DNA of 64,000 nucleotides from assembly GCA_022428005.1 (NCBI GenBank), contig JAKMDI010000011.1, forward strand, positions 1 to 64,000, read 5' to 3'. Positions within the stretch are counted from its first letter, which is position 1. Each line of letters starts with the position of its first letter. Source of the stretch: Flavobacteriaceae bacterium. Lineage in GTDB: Bacteria > Bacteroidota > Bacteroidia > Flavobacteriales > Flavobacteriaceae. Below the pieces are notes generated by a model that worked only from the letters and a program-made list of their open reading frames with translations, ran no database searches and was not told the DNA's origin. Positions 26,085 to 35,909 of this stretch are shown piece after piece. The translations under genes and the position numbers were made by a program.

Positions 26085-26259
26085 TTTAATGATTTCTTCA
26101 AAAATACAAAAAGCACCCTGAAAGCACAGCGTGTAGAGATTGACTTAATATTTTTTTATGAAGAAAATAGTAAAAGTGGTCGTTAGTATTCAACAATAGG
26201 GTCTGCATATTTTCTCCCTGACTGCTAAAAGGCATAGGAAGCCCTATAAATGGGCTGGA

Positions 26260-27348
26260 CTAAACCTTTATAAAAGTATTGTTTTTGTAGAGGTACCAGA
26301 GCAACAAATAAAGCAAAGCAAAACCCCCAATAACCAATACAAGTTCATAATAATTCCCCGTGTAGGGCGATAAGCCATAGAGCAGGAAACCTGCAATTTT
26401 AGGAAAAGGAAGTACGTGGGTGATCACATAGGCCGTGATGGCATTCATCCCTATTACTTTAAGAAAGAATGTCCAGCGGTGTTGTTGTTTTATGTCGACG
26501 ATCCAATAAAAAAGGGCCATTAGAAAGTAACACAAACCCGAGGAGACCAAAACAAAAGTAGAAGACCATATTTTCTTTACTACGGGATGAAAGGTATTTC
26601 CAATGATTCCCAAAGTCAATGCAATCCCCCCATAAATTATAAGGGTTTTAAAAACCTTTATTCTATTACTTTCCTTTTTTATCAGTTCTCCCGCAAATAA
26701 GCCTGAGAGGGTGGTGGCGGTGAATCCTAAACCAGATAAAAACCAAGTGTATTGTTTGCCGTCGTCAAAAGCACCAAAAATCAAATGATCGAGATAGAGT
26801 GCAAAGTTAACATCGGGCTGAAGTGTACTTCTCCCGATACCGGGAATGGCAGGCAGGGTCAACAATAGGCCATAGACGATCAAACAGCTAATAAAAATCA
26901 ATACACGAGTCTTCGGCTTTAAATATACATATGCAAGGCTTGTGAAAACATAGCCAACTGCAATGGCTTGAAGGGTGTTGCTAAAAATTTTAAACACGGA
27001 CCAATCAAAGGCCAGCAGGTTCCCCTGAACAATCCACCCCAGAAAAAAAAGGATGGCAAAACGCCTGAGCAATTTTTGGAATAACGCTTTTTTGGGAGCA
27101 TTTTTTTGGAGGCGGTGTTTTAATGAAAAGGGGATTACCGCCCCTACAACAAACAAAAATAAGGGCATTATGATATCGTAAAATCTAAAGCCAAACCATT
27201 CTGGATGTTGGAATTGCTGCGCAATCGCAGCAGTAAAACCTGAGCCTGAGCCTTGGTGGAGTTTGGAAAAAAATTGATCGGCAAACACGATCATTAGCAT
27301 GTCAAAACCGCGCAGGACGTCGATAGAATGGATACGATTATTGGGCAT
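26260..27348 (-). CDS. DUF5009/NagX-like acyltransferase, membrane
   Basis: A 362-residue protein with about ten transmembrane helices. The N-terminal RIHSIDVLRGFDMLMIVFAD matches the heparan-alpha-glucosaminide acetyltransferase-like (DUF5009) group; FRFYDIIMPLFLFVVGA and GMNAITAYVITH are further conserved spots. Relatives transfer acetyl groups to amino sugars across a membrane. The substrate is unknown here. It follows the ATP synthase cluster but is separated from atpG by about 100 nt, so it may have its own promoter. Confidence 0.8.
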   Translation of the reverse strand: MPNNRIHSIDVLRGFDMLMIVFADQFFSKLHQGSGSGFTAAIAQQFQHPEWFGFRFYDIIMPLFLFVVGAVIPFSLKHRLQKNAPKKALFQKLLRRFAILFFLGWIVQGNLLAFDWSVFKIFSNTLQAIAVGYVFTSLAYVYLKPKTRVLIFISCLIVYGLLLTLPAIPGIGRSTLQPDVNFALYLDHLIFGAFDDGKQYTWFLSGLGFTATTLSGLFAGELIKKESNRIKVFKTLIIYGGIALTLGIIGNTFHPVVKKIWSSTFVLVSSGLCYFLMALFYWIVDIKQQHRWTFFLKVIGMNAITAYVITHVLPFPKIAGFLLYGLSPYTGNYYELVLVIGGFALLYLLLWYLYKNNTFIKV

Positions 27349-27446
27349 AATAGTGGAATTTGGATGTAAACGTTTTGTTTAAAGATAAAAAAAGAAACGT
27401 CGATCAAAAAAACACCTTCAGGGTTCAGAAGCCCTCGGCCTAATTT

Positions 27447-28310
27447 CTAACCATTCAAGGCCTCAGCGCCGCCCACAATCTCGAGAATTTCGTTGGTGAT
27501 GGCTGCCTGACGTGCTTTGTTGTAAGTGAGTTTTAGTTGATTTCTTAACTCAGTTGCATTATCGGTTGCTTTGTGCATGGCAGTCATTCGGGCGCCGTGC
27601 TCACTGGCAAAAGAATCTCTGACAGCTTTGAAAAGCTGCATTTTTAATGACTTCGGGAGTAATTCGTTTACGATTTCCGCTTGTGAAGGTTCATAGATAT
27701 AATCTCCTGACACTTGCTGGGCGGTATTTTGCTCGGCTACAATGGGAAGAAACTGTTCTGAGGTTACCAACTGGGTAGCTGCATTTTTAAAACGGTTGTA
27801 AACCAGGATAACTTTATCGTATTGGCCTTGGGCGAAAGCATCCACGGCCTGAAGAGCGATCTCAGCAGTATTGCCAAAACTTAGGTCGTCATAAATGGCA
27901 TCATGACGACTTTTTAGGGTAAGGGATTTGGAGAGGATGTCGCTTCCTTTTTTTCCAATGCCCATGACCTCAACATTTTTTCCTGCATATTTCTCCTCGG
28001 CCAACCTTAGGGTTTCTTTGATGATATTGGTGTTGAAAGCTCCACAAAGACCCCTGTTGGAGGTAACGGAAATGATAAGAATGTTTTCTTCGCCCCTTTG
28101 TTGGGTGTAGGGGTTTTGGCCGTCTCCATCAAGACTTCCGCTCAAACTTTGTATCAATTCTGTTAGTTTATTAGCATAAGGGCGCATGGCGGTAATGGCG
28201 TCTTGGGCTTTTTTTAATTTTGCTGCCGATACCATTTTCATCGCACTGGTGATCTGCATCGTGGAAGATACTGACGCAATACGGTTCCGTATTTCTTTTA
28301 GGTTTGCCAT
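27447..28310 (-). CDS. atpG: ATP synthase gamma subunit
   Basis: Central rotor shaft of F1, 287 residues. The conserved N-terminus (MANLKEIRNRIASVSSTMQITSAMKMVSAAKLKKAQ) and C-terminal helix (TDNATELRNQLKLTYNKARQAAITNEILEIVGGAEAL) are clear. It is the last gene of the cluster. The beta and epsilon genes that normally follow are absent, as usual in Flavobacteriaceae where atpDC lies elsewhere. Confidence 0.97.
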   Translation of the reverse strand: MANLKEIRNRIASVSSTMQITSAMKMVSAAKLKKAQDAITAMRPYANKLTELIQSLSGSLDGDGQNPYTQQRGEENILIISVTSNRGLCGAFNTNIIKETLRLAEEKYAGKNVEVMGIGKKGSDILSKSLTLKSRHDAIYDDLSFGNTAEIALQAVDAFAQGQYDKVILVYNRFKNAATQLVTSEQFLPIVAEQNTAQQVSGDYIYEPSQAEIVNELLPKSLKMQLFKAVRDSFASEHGARMTAMHKATDNATELRNQLKLTYNKARQAAITNEILEIVGGAEALNG

Positions 28311-28314
28311 TTAT

Positions 28315-29892
28315 TTATTCAAATGCTTTGGACGTTTCTTCGGCCACTTTATTTAAAGTATCGATTACTTCGTCGGTGAGCTGTCCCGCTTTGAGGGCGG
28401 TGAGTACTTTTTTATTCTTTTTCCTTAGGGTAGATAAAAATGCCGTTTCAAATGCCTTGACTTTTTCAACAGCTACATTTCTCAGTAAGTTTTTTGAACC
28501 TGCATAAATGATTGCAACCTGATCTTCTACAGTAAAAGGGTCGTTTTGCGCTTGCTTCAAAATCTCAACATTTCTTCGCCCTTTTTCAATAACATTGAGT
28601 GTTGCTGCGTCGAGATCGGAGCCGAATTTTGCAAAGGCCTCTAATTCCCTAAACTGTGCCTGATCGAGTTTTAAGGTCCCTGCCACCTTTTTCATGGATT
28701 TAATCTGGGCGGAACCTCCTACCCTTGAAACAGAAATTCCCACGTTGATCGCTGGACGAACTCCGGAGTTAAATAAGTCCGACTCTAAGAAAATCTGACC
28801 ATCAGTAATAGAAATAACATTGGTAGGAATATAGGCGGAAACATCACCCGCTTGGGTCTCGATTATTGGGAGTGCGGTAAGCGAACCTCCTCCTTTTACC
28901 TTGTCTTTTAAAGATTCTGGCAAATCGTTCATGCCCTTGGCAATCTCATCGTCTGCGATGACCTTTGCCGCACGCTCAAGCAAACGGGAGTGGAGGTAAA
29001 AAACATCCCCTGGGTATGCCTCTCGTCCTGGAGGACGACGTAACAGAAGGGATACCTCCCGATAGGCCACTGCCTGCTTTGATAAATCGTCGTAGATGAT
29101 TAATGCGGGTCGGCCCGTGTCCCTGAAATATTCCCCAATGGCAGCTCCAGCAAAAGGTGCATATACTTGCATGGGTGCAGGGTCGGAGGCATTGGCGGCT
29201 ACGATAGTGGTGTAGTCCAACGCGCCTTTATCTTCTAATACTTTGGCAATTCCAGCTACCGTAGAGGCTTTCTGACCCACGGCAACATAGATACAATATA
29301 CTGGTTCACCTGCATCGTAGAATTCTTTCTGGTTGAGGATGGTGTCAATACATACGGTAGTTTTCCCAGTTTGTCGGTCACCGATCACCAATTCCCGCTG
29401 ACCTCGTCCCACTGGAATCATAGCATCAATGGACTTAATCCCGGTCTGTAGGGGCTCATTTACCGGCTGTCTAAAAATAACGCCAGGGGCTTTTCGCTCC
29501 AATGGCATTTGATAGGTTTCCCCTTCGATTGGGCCTTTCCCGTCGATTGGAGCACCCAAAGTGTCCACTACCCTTCCAACGATACCTTCCCCCACATTAA
29601 TGGAAGCAATTTTTTTGGTACGCTTTACGGTGTTTCCTTCTTTTATTTCTTTAGAGGGGCCTAACAGTACAACCCCAACATTGTCTTCTTCCAGGTTTAG
29701 GACCATGCCGTCCATACCGTTTTCGAAAGTTACCAATTCGCCGTATTCGGCATGGGTAAGACCATAAACTCTGGCAATCCCGTCACCTACTTGGAGGACG
29801 GTTCCTACTTCATCTAAAGAAGCGGTGGCCTCAAAACCAGCCAATTGATTCTTTAATATTGCTGATACTTCAGCGGGCTTTACATCTGCCAT
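28315..29892 (-). CDS. atpA: ATP synthase alpha subunit
   Basis: F1 alpha subunit, 525 residues. Walker [10 protein letters not shown] (about 171-179), the catalytic-interface Arg region [13 protein letters not shown], and the alpha-specific [22 protein letters not shown] block are visible. Four nt before atpG and 18 nt after atpH, it is part of atpB-E-F-H-A-G. Confidence 0.98.
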   Translation of the reverse strand: MADVKPAEVSAILKNQLAGFEATASLDEVGTVLQVGDGIARVYGLTHAEYGELVTFENGMDGMVLNLEEDNVGVVLLGPSKEIKEGNTVKRTKKIASINVGEGIVGRVVDTLGAPIDGKGPIEGETYQMPLERKAPGVIFRQPVNEPLQTGIKSIDAMIPVGRGQRELVIGDRQTGKTTVCIDTILNQKEFYDAGEPVYCIYVAVGQKASTVAGIAKVLEDKGALDYTTIVAANASDPAPMQVYAPFAGAAIGEYFRDTGRPALIIYDDLSKQAVAYREVSLLLRRPPGREAYPGDVFYLHSRLLERAAKVIADDEIAKGMNDLPESLKDKVKGGGSLTALPIIETQAGDVSAYIPTNVISITDGQIFLESDLFNSGVRPAINVGISVSRVGGSAQIKSMKKVAGTLKLDQAQFRELEAFAKFGSDLDAATLNVIEKGRRNVEILKQAQNDPFTVEDQVAIIYAGSKNLLRNVAVEKVKAFETAFLSTLRKKNKKVLTALKAGQLTDEVIDTLNKVAEETSKAFE

Positions 29893-29910
29893 AATTATTC
29901 TTTTTCTGTA

Positions 29911-30447
29911 TTAGGAGGTAATCAATTCTCTTTTTAATGCTTCTAAGCGGTCCGCTATACAAGCGTTGTACTGTAGATCTCCCACCCTGAGGATAAAGCC
30001 TCCTTTGATGGTTGGGTCTACAATGTTTTTTAGTTCTACTTTCAAGGAAGTAAGGGTGGCTGCTTTTTTGAGCATCTCTTTTTCCAAAGTCTCAGTTAAA
30101 AGCACTGCTGTAGTTACTGTGGCAGCAACTTTTCCTTGGTGTTTGTCAAATAAGGCGATAAAGTGATGGGCCACACCTCCAAGAATCCCTTCTCTACCGT
30201 TGCGAGACAGCAAGTCATAAAGGGCGCTTACCGTTTTGGAGGGGTTGGGAAAAACATCGCTTAATATTTTTCTTTTTTGAGCACTGGGGATCACAGGGCT
30301 GTTGAGCGTTGCATCTAACTCAGGATTGGATTCCATAACCGAAAAAACGTTTTGCATTTCTTCTACTACTTTTTTCTCCGCATTGTTTTCAATGGAGAAT
30401 TCTAAAAGTGCTTTAGCATATCTTATGGAGGCTCTTCCCGCTTTCAT
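29911..30447 (-). CDS. atpH: ATP synthase delta subunit
   Basis: Stalk subunit of 178 residues joining F1 to the b dimer. RASIRYAKALLEFSIENN at the N-terminus and the C-terminal VDPTIKGGFILRVGDLQYNACIADRLEALKREL are standard for AtpH. Gap of 7 nt from atpF. Confidence 0.96.
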   Translation of the reverse strand: MKAGRASIRYAKALLEFSIENNAEKKVVEEMQNVFSVMESNPELDATLNSPVIPSAQKRKILSDVFPNPSKTVSALYDLLSRNGREGILGGVAHHFIALFDKHQGKVAATVTTAVLLTETLEKEMLKKAATLTSLKVELKNIVDPTIKGGFILRVGDLQYNACIADRLEALKRELITS

Positions 30448-30454
30448 TGTTTAT

Positions 30455-30952
30455 TTATAAAGAGGCGTCTTTTATTAATTTATCGACCAGCTTTGCTTGT
30501 TTGTCTTTACTGTCCAACTCGGAATCAATTACCTTTTCTGCGATTTCCAAGGAAATTTGCGCTACCTGATTTTTTAGCTCGTTAATCGCAGCACGTTTTT
30601 CGTTTTGAATGGATTCTTGTGCTTGGGCAATAACTTTATCCGCCTCAGCTTGTGCGTCGGTTTTGGCTTGTGCTACAATTTCAGCGCCATTGGTTCTGGC
30701 TTCTTTAAGCAAGGCTTCACGTTCAGCTCTTGCCTCTTTAAGAATTTTTTGATTGTCTTCCTGAATGGAGGCCATTTCTTTTTTGGCTGCTTCAGCCTTG
30801 TTCATGGCCTCTTTAATTGAGGACTCTCTTTCGTTGACCGTGTCTAAAATAGGTTTCCAGGCAAATTTCTTGAGGAGCAACAGCAAAAAAACAAATATGA
30901 GGAGCTGCCAAAAGAATAAGCCAAAAGAAAACTCACTGATTAATTTATCCAT
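30455..30952 (-). CDS. atpF: ATP synthase b subunit
   Basis: Peripheral stalk subunit of 165 residues: one N-terminal transmembrane helix (about 8-27, LFFWQLLIFVFLLLLLKKF) then a long charged amphipathic helix rich in Ala, Glu and Lys (about 35-150). It lies after a stable hairpin that separates it from atpE. Confidence 0.96.
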   Translation of the reverse strand: MDKLISEFSFGLFFWQLLIFVFLLLLLKKFAWKPILDTVNERESSIKEAMNKAEAAKKEMASIQEDNQKILKEARAEREALLKEARTNGAEIVAQAKTDAQAEADKVIAQAQESIQNEKRAAINELKNQVAQISLEIAEKVIDSELDSKDKQAKLVDKLIKDASL

Positions 30953-30971
30953 TTTAAAAAAGGTTTTAAAT

Positions 30972-31003
30972 AAAAGCCATCCTAAATATTTAGGATGGTG
31001 CTT

Positions 31004-31005
<2 letters not shown>
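30972..31005 (-). terminator. Intercistronic hairpin between atpE and atpF
   Basis: CCATCCTAAATATTTAGGATGG (30977-30998) is a perfect 22-bp palindrome, extended by AAAAG/CTTTT with a 2-nt bulge. On the minus strand it starts at the atpE stop and is followed by TTTTATTT. It could act as a partial terminator or mRNA stabiliser, raising c-subunit yield over downstream genes. Confidence 0.65.
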
Positions 31006-31201
<196 letters not shown>

Positions 31202-31227
31202 CTATTTATTTAAAATTATACATCAAT

Positions 31228-32316
31228 TTAGTGATCATCATGATCATCGTGTTCTTCTACTGCAAAGCCAAAATACAAAGCGGACAAAACCGTAAAGATG
31301 TACGCTTGCAAAAGGGCAACTAAAATTTCTATGATAGAAATTGAAAACGCAAGCGCAAATGATAAGCTTGATCCCAACCAATTTCTAAAGACAAACATCA
31401 GCGAAATAAGGCTCATCAATACAATGTGTCCGGCTGATATGTTAGCATAAAGACGTATCATCAATGAAAACGGTTTGATGATAACACCTAAAAGCTCTAT
31501 GGGGGCTAAGACAATTTTCATCAGCACGGGGACGCCAGGCATCCAAAAAATGTGCTTCCAATAGGTTTTTTTACCACTGATATTGGTGATGATAAATGTT
31601 ATCAACGCCAATGCAAAGGTGATGGCAATATTCCCGGTAACGTTAATCCCCAGTGGTGTCAATCCCAGAAGGTTCAAAAACCAAATAAAGAAAAAGAGCG
31701 TCAATAAATAGCTCATAAATCTCTTATAGTGTTTTTCGCCTATGTTGGGAATGGCAATTTCGTCGCGGACATACAAGACAATTGGCTCAAAAAAGCGACC
31801 CACGCCTTTGGCGATCATTCCATTTTTATTGTAGGAGTCAGCCAAGCCTTTAAAAAGCAACAACATTATTATGGCTGTAAAAAGTATGGAGACTACATTT
31901 TTGGTAATGGAAAAATCCAGGGGTTTAACATTGGTGGGGTGGTGGCTGTCATCGTATTCAATCGTACCTTGTGCGTCTGTTTTGTATATTTTTCCGTGGT
32001 AGGACTTATAATAGTTCCCTCCAGCTTCGACGACATTTTTTCCGTGTTTTAACTTTGATGAAGAAAATATTTTAAGTCCCTCGTCCCAGAGTATCACTGG
32101 CAGTGGCATGCCTACATAAACTTTTTCTCCGCTGGTGTCGTCGGTATATGACAAAAGGTTAAAGTCGTGGGTGTCTTCTAAGTGGTGAAGAATGTAAGCT
32201 TTGATTTCAGATTTAAGATCTGTAGGGGCGTTTTCATTTTCGGATTCCTTCGCATAGGAGGAGTTGACCGAAAACAGCAAAATAGTAATCAAAAAAAGGT
32301 AAAATCCTTTTGGCAT
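31228..32316 (-). CDS. atpB: ATP synthase a subunit
   Basis: Membrane stator of 362 residues forming the proton channels. A cleavable-looking signal segment (about 1-22) and a periplasmic N-terminal extension of roughly 110 residues precede the five to six helices; long N-termini are typical of Bacteroidota AtpB. The essential Arg is in SLMIRLYANISAGH. The C-terminus is acidic and His-rich (EEHDDHDDH). A TACATTTG -7 element lies at 32351-32358. Confidence 0.95.
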   Translation of the reverse strand: MPKGFYLFLITILLFSVNSSYAKESENENAPTDLKSEIKAYILHHLEDTHDFNLLSYTDDTSGEKVYVGMPLPVILWDEGLKIFSSSKLKHGKNVVEAGGNYYKSYHGKIYKTDAQGTIEYDDSHHPTNVKPLDFSITKNVVSILFTAIIMLLLFKGLADSYNKNGMIAKGVGRFFEPIVLYVRDEIAIPNIGEKHYKRFMSYLLTLFFFIWFLNLLGLTPLGINVTGNIAITFALALITFIITNISGKKTYWKHIFWMPGVPVLMKIVLAPIELLGVIIKPFSLMIRLYANISAGHIVLMSLISLMFVFRNWLGSSLSFALAFSISIIEILVALLQAYIFTVLSALYFGFAVEEHDDHDDH

Positions 32317-32350
32317 AATGGCCGCTAAACTTAAAGCTTTTTATGTGGTG

Positions 32351-32358
32351 CAAATGTA
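32351..32358 (-). promoter_or_regulatory. -7 element upstream of atpB
   Basis: TACATTTG on the minus strand fits TAnnTTTG and lies 34 nt before the atpB ATG. No TTTG at the expected distance is clear. It suggests that atpB-E-F-H-A-G can be transcribed separately from the upstream sprE-bactofilin-atpZ genes. Confidence 0.5.
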
Positions 32359-32417
32359 AGCGATTAGACTTTTAAATAAAATACTTTTAAAATATATTTT
32401 AAAGTTTTTCAGAAAGA

Positions 32418-32759
32418 TTATTTGTCGGCATTTAAAATTTTTGACAGCTGAAGAATTTCTGAGAAAAGTGCGAGCGAATAGGGTGTGAAAAAAGTAAAAA
32501 ATTCTATCGTTTTTGTCTCTTTATCAAATTGAAAAAGAGGATAGACAATTATAAAAAAGAGCATGAATTTTAGGGCCGTTGTCAAAAGAAAAATCCACCC
32601 TGTAAGCGCTGGATTGATGCGAGAGACCCACAGTAAAAACCCAAGAAATATAATTGCTGTTAGAGTATTGAACACATAACATGTGATCAGGAGCTCTTGA
32701 AATATCTTTGCATCAAAATACGCCAACGCAGAGGTGTGAAGCCCGAACAAAATCGCCAT
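32418..32759 (-). CDS. Small membrane protein between atpZ and atpB
   Basis: A 113-residue protein with about three to four helices (LLITCYVFNTLTAIIFLGFLLWV, WIFLLTTALKFMLFFIIVY). I recognise no firm family, perhaps DUF6168. By position it stands where AtpI stands in other ATP synthase operons, so a role in F0 assembly is possible. The first ATG (32759) cuts into a hydrophobic stretch: in-frame codons upstream read FSLKLFFLW, and the frame stays open to ATT at 32813 overlapping the atpZ stop. A non-ATG start is therefore possible. Confidence 0.6.
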   Translation of the reverse strand: MAILFGLHTSALAYFDAKIFQELLITCYVFNTLTAIIFLGFLLWVSRINPALTGWIFLLTTALKFMLFFIIVYPLFQFDKETKTIEFFTFFTPYSLALFSEILQLSKILNADK

Positions 32760-32808
32760 CCATAAAAAAAGCTTTAAAGAAAAGCTCCGTGTATTGTTTA
32801 GGATTAAC

Positions 32809-33009
32809 TTAATATCTTTTACCTTGTTTATTGATCATGTAGACCACCACGACCAGTCCTGTGAAAGAGGCCACTAAAGTAGGCCAATTGGAGATGATCT
32901 CCCACTTTTCTCTGACCCATTCCCCCAAAGAAACCATGAGGTACATTACGATTCCTATTTGAAAAGCCAGACTTGAAAATACCAGCCAGCTCTTAGGCTG
33001 TTTTTTCAT
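32809..33009 (-). CDS. atpZ: AtpZ/AtpI-family protein
   Basis: A 66-residue membrane protein with two helices (VFSSLAFQIGIVMYLMVSLGEWV and LVASFTGLVVVVYMINK), the pattern of the AtpZ/AtpI F0F1-ATPase accessory family linked to c-ring assembly and Mg transport. It overlaps the end of the bactofilin gene by 17 nt, so the two are translationally linked. Confidence 0.82.
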   Translation of the reverse strand: MKKQPKSWLVFSSLAFQIGIVMYLMVSLGEWVREKWEIISNWPTLVASFTGLVVVVYMINKQGKRY

Positions 33010-33394
33010 GATTTTTCTCGGGGTCTTTTTTAAGCAGCTTAAAATCGGCCACTTTTCCTTCTTTATTCATAGAACAAGAAGCGTTAAAAGAAGCCCCTGA
33101 CTCAACAATCAGCTTACCGATCAATACCTCTCCCTCTATACTGCTGGTAGCCCTAAGGCTCAAGGTTTCTGCAACAAATAATTTCCCGCTGATGGCCCCT
33201 TCTACATCGGCATTAGAACAATTAACGACACCTTTGATTTTTCCGCTTTTCCCTACCACCAACTTGCCTTTGGTTTTGATGGATCCGTCGAGGAAACCGT
33301 CTATTCTAAGATCGCTCTCTGAAACAATGTCTCCCTTTACTTGAGTTGATTGTTCTATTCTACTGTAGTTACCATTTATATCATTATTTTTCAT
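32993..33394 (-). CDS. Bactofilin
   Basis: Polymer-forming cytoskeletal protein of 133 residues. The central right-handed beta-helix is visible as short repeats (KGDIVSESDLRIDGFLDGSI, KGKLVVGKSGKIKGVVNCS, VEGAISGKLFVAETL) flanked by polar tails. Bactofilins assemble into filaments without nucleotide and position envelope enzymes. The gene overlaps sprE by 11 nt upstream and atpZ by 17 nt downstream. Confidence 0.92.
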   Translation of the reverse strand: MKNNDINGNYSRIEQSTQVKGDIVSESDLRIDGFLDGSIKTKGKLVVGKSGKIKGVVNCSNADVEGAISGKLFVAETLSLRATSSIEGEVLIGKLIVESGASFNASCSMNKEGKVADFKLLKKDPEKNHEKTA

Positions 33395-35861
33395 GGGTAG
33401 TCGGTGTTTTGTCTAATAACATTCTTTTGTAATCGGCTGATAAAACTACAAAATTATTTGAATCCAATACGCTTGAGTCCTCATTCTTAAAGTGTTTTTT
33501 CCACTCATTGAGTTGTCTGCGATCCCGAATCCCATGTAATACCAAGTAGGTTTCTGTTTCATTGAACCGATCCACAGACAAAAACCAGCCGTTATCGGGG
33601 ATTGCTGTCAATGCCTCTTCAATTTCAGTTTTGATGTTATTCAATGATAGAGAATCCGCAGATTTGAAGGTAAATATCCACTTGTAGTTCAGGTAAACGA
33701 TCTTTTCTCTTTCCAATGAATCAGTCAAATTCAATTGTCCTATCATTTCTTGCGCCCGGTTTGCCTCTGGGGTTTCAGGATATTTTAGCACAAAATCCTC
33801 CAGGGTGTTGGCCCAGGCTTTTCTCCCTTTTAATCGTCCGTTGTAGTGGGCCATCAGCAGATCAAATTTGGGTTGTATCGGAGTGCCATTTAAAAGAACG
33901 CTATAGGCTTGTGCTTGTTCAAAAAACAAGTCGAAGTCTGCGTTTTGGAATGTTTTTAGCAGGTTTTCATAGACCGTGTCGGGTGTTTTAAAAAGGGAGG
34001 AGTTGATGTTCTCGCTGCTGAGTAAGAGCCCATAGGGAGAATCGGGGTATTCATTTACAATGATGTTAAAATACGCTTTCGCTTTTGGGGACTTTTCACT
34101 TTCGTAGATTTTATAGCGGTGATAATAGGCTGGTGCTGCCAATTCTGCTGAGGGTTCAAGCGTGAGCAGATGATCCAAACGCGCTTTGGCCAATTCATTA
34201 TTTTTAAAACTTTCTTTGTAAATCATGCCCAGTTGTAGGTAGGCATTATGATTGAGCTTTTTAATACTGTCTATTTCACTGGGGGTTTTGGGCAGTGTAT
34301 TTACATAATTCTCAGGTTTTTCAACAAAAAAGGCTTCGGGTTCTTCTTGTTCTTCTGTGCCATCTCCATTGGTTTGCTCTGGGATTAAACGGATGGCAGA
34401 TGCAATTGCCCAATTATCGGTATTGGGACGATCGCCCCAGGTAGAAAGGAACTGTTGTTGCCCTCGCACCACAAGCATGGGGTTGTAAAAGTAAAATACA
34501 TTGGCCTTATTGGATCTTCCAAAAAAAGGAAAACTGGGTTTTTCATCCGCAGTTACTTTATCCAGCGCCCTTGTTTCTTTCTTTCTAATGTGTTCCTCAA
34601 AAAAGGTCAATTGTGCTTCTTTGTCCATTGAGGTAATGTAAAGAAGACTGTCGGTAACTCGAACAATTTCTTCGTATTTGATAACCCCATTGAGATTGTC
34701 CCGCTCTCTTTGTGTTTTTCTTTTGATAGCAGTCCCGTCAGCTAATGATACCAATAAGCTATCCAAATAAGCTCCTGCATCTACATATCTCCCACCTTCA
34801 AAGTTGAAATTTGCCAAATCACGATAATTGGCTTTTTTTGTAGGAAGATCGATGTGCGCTGACCTCAGTGACAAATTTAGGTAATGCTTTCCCAGGCTGT
34901 CCTTTTGCTGCTCAAAATAATGAATCCCTATCGCGCGGTTGATCCAGTGATCATAGACAAAATTTTCATAGTTTTTAGCCAGCTTTTCGTAGGATTCAAT
35001 GGGATCAATGCTGTCCCTTATACTTCTGATTTGCAATCTTTTTATCTGCGCATTGATCCAGTATGGGCGGGGTGTTTTTCGGTTCAGGCCCACCACCTGT
35101 TCATAGGCCCACAAGGCGGAGTCTGGCTTTTGAAGCTTTTCGTATAATTGCCCTGTTAAAAAATAGTACCGACCTCGTTTGTCGTTATTTTTGGCTGACT
35201 GAGCTGCATTTCTGATGTAATAGCAGGCGGAATCCAACTGTTCCGTATTTATAAATGCTTGACACAATGTAGCATTTGCGGGGCTGTGGAATCGGCTTTT
35301 GGGGGTTATGGCCCGCGCCAAACTTCGAAGGTTCTTTATTGCCAATTCATTGTTTTTCAATCGAATATTCGTTTTTTCTCTCCAAATTCTCCCTTCTACA
35401 TAGGTACTCTGGTCGGCATAGTTTTCTAACAAGTAATTAAAGGCCTCCATGGCGGGAAAAAAACGTCGGTCAAAGTAACGTGCCTTACCCAACAGAAGGT
35501 AGGCCTCGTCAATTTTGTTGTTGTGCTGAACTCCATTGATATTCATGGAGTGTTTTTGAATGGCTTTCACCGCTTTTTCCTCTGCACGAGCGAATCCAGG
35601 GACAATCGTGGTTTGATCCATCCGTTCTCCGTTGACCACAATGGGTTCTACCTCCAAAACCTCAAAAAAATTATCGTCGTGTACTTGCGATAAAATTGAA
35701 GCCCCAACATCGAAGGACTCCTCGCCATTAAAGAGCACATTAAAAGTTGTGGTAAGGGAATGATACGAGCGGTTTACCATTTTATTTTTTTGCGTGGAAC
35801 AACTCCAGAAAAAAAACAAAACAGCAATGACGGATGTGCCTATTGAAACCCTTTTATTCAA
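33384..35861 (-). CDS. sprE: Type IX secretion/gliding lipoprotein SprE (PorW)
   Basis: Lipoprotein of 825 residues with lipobox FWSC at about 18-21. The N-terminal part is a TPR array (AYLLLGKARYFDRRFFPAME, GRYYFLTGQLYEKLQKPDSA), with further repeats toward the C-terminus (AYLQLGMIYKESFKNNELA). The sequence after the lipid anchor (NRSYHSLTTTFNVLFNGEES) is typical of SprE/PorW, which joins the PorP/SprF type outer-membrane parts to the type IX motor and is needed for secretion and gliding. It is the first gene of the minus-strand unit running to the ATP synthase. Confidence 0.88.
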   Translation of the reverse strand: MNKRVSIGTSVIAVLFFFWSCSTQKNKMVNRSYHSLTTTFNVLFNGEESFDVGASILSQVHDDNFFEVLEVEPIVVNGERMDQTTIVPGFARAEEKAVKAIQKHSMNINGVQHNNKIDEAYLLLGKARYFDRRFFPAMEAFNYLLENYADQSTYVEGRIWREKTNIRLKNNELAIKNLRSLARAITPKSRFHSPANATLCQAFINTEQLDSACYYIRNAAQSAKNNDKRGRYYFLTGQLYEKLQKPDSALWAYEQVVGLNRKTPRPYWINAQIKRLQIRSIRDSIDPIESYEKLAKNYENFVYDHWINRAIGIHYFEQQKDSLGKHYLNLSLRSAHIDLPTKKANYRDLANFNFEGGRYVDAGAYLDSLLVSLADGTAIKRKTQRERDNLNGVIKYEEIVRVTDSLLYITSMDKEAQLTFFEEHIRKKETRALDKVTADEKPSFPFFGRSNKANVFYFYNPMLVVRGQQQFLSTWGDRPNTDNWAIASAIRLIPEQTNGDGTEEQEEPEAFFVEKPENYVNTLPKTPSEIDSIKKLNHNAYLQLGMIYKESFKNNELAKARLDHLLTLEPSAELAAPAYYHRYKIYESEKSPKAKAYFNIIVNEYPDSPYGLLLSSENINSSLFKTPDTVYENLLKTFQNADFDLFFEQAQAYSVLLNGTPIQPKFDLLMAHYNGRLKGRKAWANTLEDFVLKYPETPEANRAQEMIGQLNLTDSLEREKIVYLNYKWIFTFKSADSLSLNNIKTEIEEALTAIPDNGWFLSVDRFNETETYLVLHGIRDRRQLNEWKKHFKNEDSSVLDSNNFVVLSADYKRMLLDKTPTTHEK

Positions 35862-35909
35862 TGAAATCTTTTTTTATAATAACTACAAAAATGCGGATTT
35901 AGTATTCTA

